From contig BEHO01000089.1 of assembly GCA_002898915.1 (NCBI GenBank), forward strand, positions 1-5,904: a DNA stretch of 5,904 nucleotides, in the 5' to 3' direction. The notes below the pieces were generated by a model that worked only from the letters and a program-made list of their open reading frames with translations, was not told where the DNA came from and did not search any database. Shown here piece after piece: positions 4,647 to 5,904 of this stretch. This stretch comes from a bacterium HR12. GTDB lineage: Bacteria; Actinomycetota; UBA4738; HRBIN12. A program made the position numbers and the translations under genes. Within the stretch, counting starts at the first letter, position 1; each line of letters opens with the position of its first letter.

Positions 4647-5904
4647 CGATCCCCTCCCCTGCGGAACAGCCTCCACCGACGCTTGGGCGGGGGCTCGCCC
4701 TCCGGCCCCGCTCCACCGTGCTCCCCGGCCGCATCGCGGTCCACGATCCGCACGACCCCTGCCTCATCGGGCCCCCGAGCCACACCCTCCTCCTCGTCGA
4801 GCTCGATCTCGAGGACGCGGGGTGGCCTCTCCGGCCTCTCCGAGGAGGCCACCGGCTCGCGGGCCCGAGGAGCCTCCCGCTCACGCTCAGCCTCCAGGGC
4901 GGCGATCAGGGCCTCGGTGCCGTCCGCGTCGGGCGAGGGGAGCGTACCCTCCACCACAGGCTCCACCACAGGCTCCCGATCCGCTCCCGATCCTGCCTCC
5001 GTGGGCTCCGAGCGCGCCGGCTCCCGAGGAGGACCCTCCACCTCTTCGGCACCCTCGGGTTCCTGCGACGCTCTCGCCGCCTCGGTCGCCGCCACCTCGG
5101 CCCGGTCAAGGTCCACCTCGGCCTCGTCCTCTCCCTCAGCTCCCCGAGCGCCCTCGGCCGCCCCTTCGAGGTCCCCCTCCTCGGCGCGCCCATGGCCCCC
5201 GGCGGGCTCCGCCGCGCGATCGGCTGCCACGGTTCCGTCTGCCTCGACCTCCGCTGCCACGGCCTCCTCCGCCTGGCCTCCCGTCCGCCGCAGCGGCCTG
5301 GGCGCCTGCATGGGCTGCGGCTCGGACGGCGGAACCACCACCTTCGGGATGCCCTCGACGCTCGGGATCGGGGCCTCGGATGGCAGCCGCGCCGCCACCT
5401 CTCGGGCGAGCGATCGGTAGCACTCGGCTCCCCGCGACTTCGGGTCGTACACCGTGATCGGTTGGCCGAACCCGGGAGCTTCCGACAGACGGACGGTCCT
5501 CGGGATCACGGTCTCGTACACGCGATCCCCGAAGAACCGACGGACCTCCTCCACGACCTGCTCCGACAGCTTGGTCCGCGGGTCGTACATCGTGAGGACG
5601 ATCCCGGTGAGGTGCAGCCCCGGGTTCACGTTCTGCTGGACCAGGCGAACGTTCCGCAGGAGCTGCCCGAGGCCCTCCAGGGCGTAGTACTCACATTGGA
5701 TGGGCACGATGAGCTCGTCCGCCGCCGCCAGGGCGTTCACGGTCAGGAGTCCGAGCGAGGGCGGGCAATCGATGAGGACGAAGTCGTAGACGCCGTCCTT
5801 CAGCGGTTCGAGCGCTCTGCGGAGACGGAGCTCTCGGGAGAACTGGCTCACGCGCTCGATCCCCGCCCCGGCCAGGTCGATCGTGGAGGGGATCGCATCC
5901 AGCC
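4643..5904 (-). CDS. parA: chromosome-partitioning ATPase ParA (Soj), N-terminus missing, with a long acidic C-terminal tail
   Basis: The gene runs off the right edge, so the deviant Walker A (KGGxGKT) is not visible; 419 complete codons are. ParA binds the nucleoid as an ATP dimer and is released by ParB, which drives origin segregation. The visible core opens with LDAIPSTIDLAGAGIE, then the Walker B strand FVLIDCPPSLGLLTVNAL, CEYYALEGLGQLL, TMYDPRTKLS, VIPRTVRLSEAPGFG and a final helix GAECYRSLAREVAARLP ending near base 5381. All are diagnostic of chromosomal ParA. Family members normally stop about here. This one continues for about 245 residues of acidic, Pro/Ala/Gly-rich sequence and ends KRRWRLFRRGGDR. 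The full protein should exceed 500 residues. The GTG at 5851-5849 is internal, not a start, because conserved ParA sequence continues upstream of it. The TGA at 4645-4643 overlaps the parB start (ATGA). Confidence 0.97.
   Translation of the reverse strand, partial: LDAIPSTIDLAGAGIERVSQFSRELRLRRALEPLKDGVYDFVLIDCPPSLGLLTVNALAAADELIVPIQCEYYALEGLGQLLRNVRLVQQNVNPGLHLTGIVLTMYDPRTKLSEQVVEEVRRFFGDRVYETVIPRTVRLSEAPGFGQPITVYDPKSRGAECYRSLAREVAARLPSEAPIPSVEGIPKVVVPPSEPQPMQAPRPLRRTGGQAEEAVAAEVEADGTVAADRAAEPAGGHGRAEEGDLEGAAEGARGAEGEDEAEVDLDRAEVAATEAARASQEPEGAEEVEGPPREPARSEPTEAGSGADREPVVEPVVEGTLPSPDADGTEALIAALEAEREREAPRAREPVASSERPERPPRVLEIELDEEEGVARGPDEAGVVRIVDRDAAGEHGGAGPEGEPPPKRRWRLFRRGGDR
4651..4660 (-). 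promoter_or_regulatory. Shine-Dalgarno of parB, within the last codons of parA
   Basis: Read on the minus strand this is AGGGGAGGGG, with its GGAGG core 6 bases before the ATG at 4646. It decides the parB start in favour of 4646 over 4676, and shows that parB initiation happens inside the end of the parA reading frame. Confidence 0.65.
4949..4976. repeat. 12-bp tandem repeat in the ParA tail
   Basis: CTCCACCACAGG is present at 4949-4960 and again at 4961-4972, followed by CTCC, giving 2.3 perfect copies. On the coding strand it yields EPVVEPVVE. The multiple-of-three unit keeps the frame. Confidence 0.85.
4973..4993. repeat. 11-bp-period direct repeat next to the 12-bp repeat
   Basis: CTCCCGATCC occurs at 4973-4982 and 4984-4993, beginning where the 12-bp repeat ends. 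The period is not a multiple of three, so the two copies are read in different frames; the parA frame stays open through both. Confidence 0.6.

Larger units (their letters stand above)
4643..5380 (-). other. acidic, low-complexity C-terminal extension of ParA
   Basis: This is the part of parA beyond the ATPase fold. In a 200-residue stretch covering roughly bases 4682-5281 I count 56 Asp/Glu against 19 Lys/Arg, and no Phe, Tyr, Trp or Cys, which is typical of an intrinsically disordered region. Short segments stand out: a possible amphipathic helix TEALIAALEAERER, a hydrophobic-acidic motif RVLEIELDEEE, and VVRIVDRD. The final 13 residues hold seven basic residues plus Trp and Phe, a candidate for contact with nucleic acid, membrane or a partner protein. 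Codons in the tail end in A or T somewhat more often than in the core. Confidence 0.85.

Noticed and set aside
4104..5457. Two long plus-strand open frames opposite parB and the parA tail
   Set aside because: They read as Ser/Arg/Pro-rich mirror images of the Glu/Ala-rich tail and of ParB. The minus frame matches ParA and ParB motif by motif.
1..5904. Search by eye for tRNA or rRNA genes, CRISPR arrays, insertion sequences and defence genes
   Set aside because: No CCA-ending cloverleaf, regularly spaced repeats, transposase motifs or terminal inverted repeats were seen; all gene space is accounted for by chromosomal genes with similar composition.

Overview
The window is very GC-rich, with nearly every third codon position G or C. 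The gene set (parA-parB, a degenerate cell-wall amidase, an Rv1855c-like luciferase-family oxidoreductase, apparent leaderless initiation) points to an actinobacterium (Actinomycetota). The class cannot be told from the sequence. The layout resembles the region near the replication origin of actinobacterial chromosomes, where parA and parB lie close to a cwlM-type amidase gene. The amidase assignment and the synteny argument rest on recalled family knowledge, not on a search.

Plus strand, left half: (1) the 3' end of an N-acetylmuramoyl-L-alanine amidase-like gene that lacks the usual zinc-ligand histidine; (2) a 182-base gap holding a candidate hairpin, a possible 33-codon minus-strand membrane peptide, a TGGCA-N6-TGCCA dyad and a strong ribosome binding site; (3) a complete LLM-class (luciferase-like, probably F420-dependent) oxidoreductase gene, whose stop codon lies in the loop of a perfect 9-bp hairpin; (4) a class I/II PLP-dependent aminotransferase with a TAGGCT -10 box just upstream and no Shine-Dalgarno, so probably leaderless; (5) a D-alanine--D-alanine ligase-like ATP-grasp enzyme, coupled to the aminotransferase through a 4-base ATGA overlap.

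Minus strand, right half: parB and the 3' part of parA, also joined by an ATGA overlap. parB converges on the ligase gene, and their 3' ends overlap by 11 bp. parA runs off the right edge, so its deviant Walker A region is not visible.

The parAB genes segregate the chromosome. The amidase-like protein and the ligase both belong to peptidoglycan precursor metabolism or its control. The roles of the oxidoreductase and aminotransferase cannot be fixed from sequence. Most of the window is ordinary chromosomal housekeeping. The standout is ParA: after a normal ATPase core it carries about 245 extra residues of acidic, aromatic-free, probably disordered sequence ending in a short Arg/Trp-rich basic patch. 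The ATGA junction with parB argues that this tail is really translated. The second most unusual signal is an A/T-rich, repeat-bearing patch of atypical codons inside the ligase gene.
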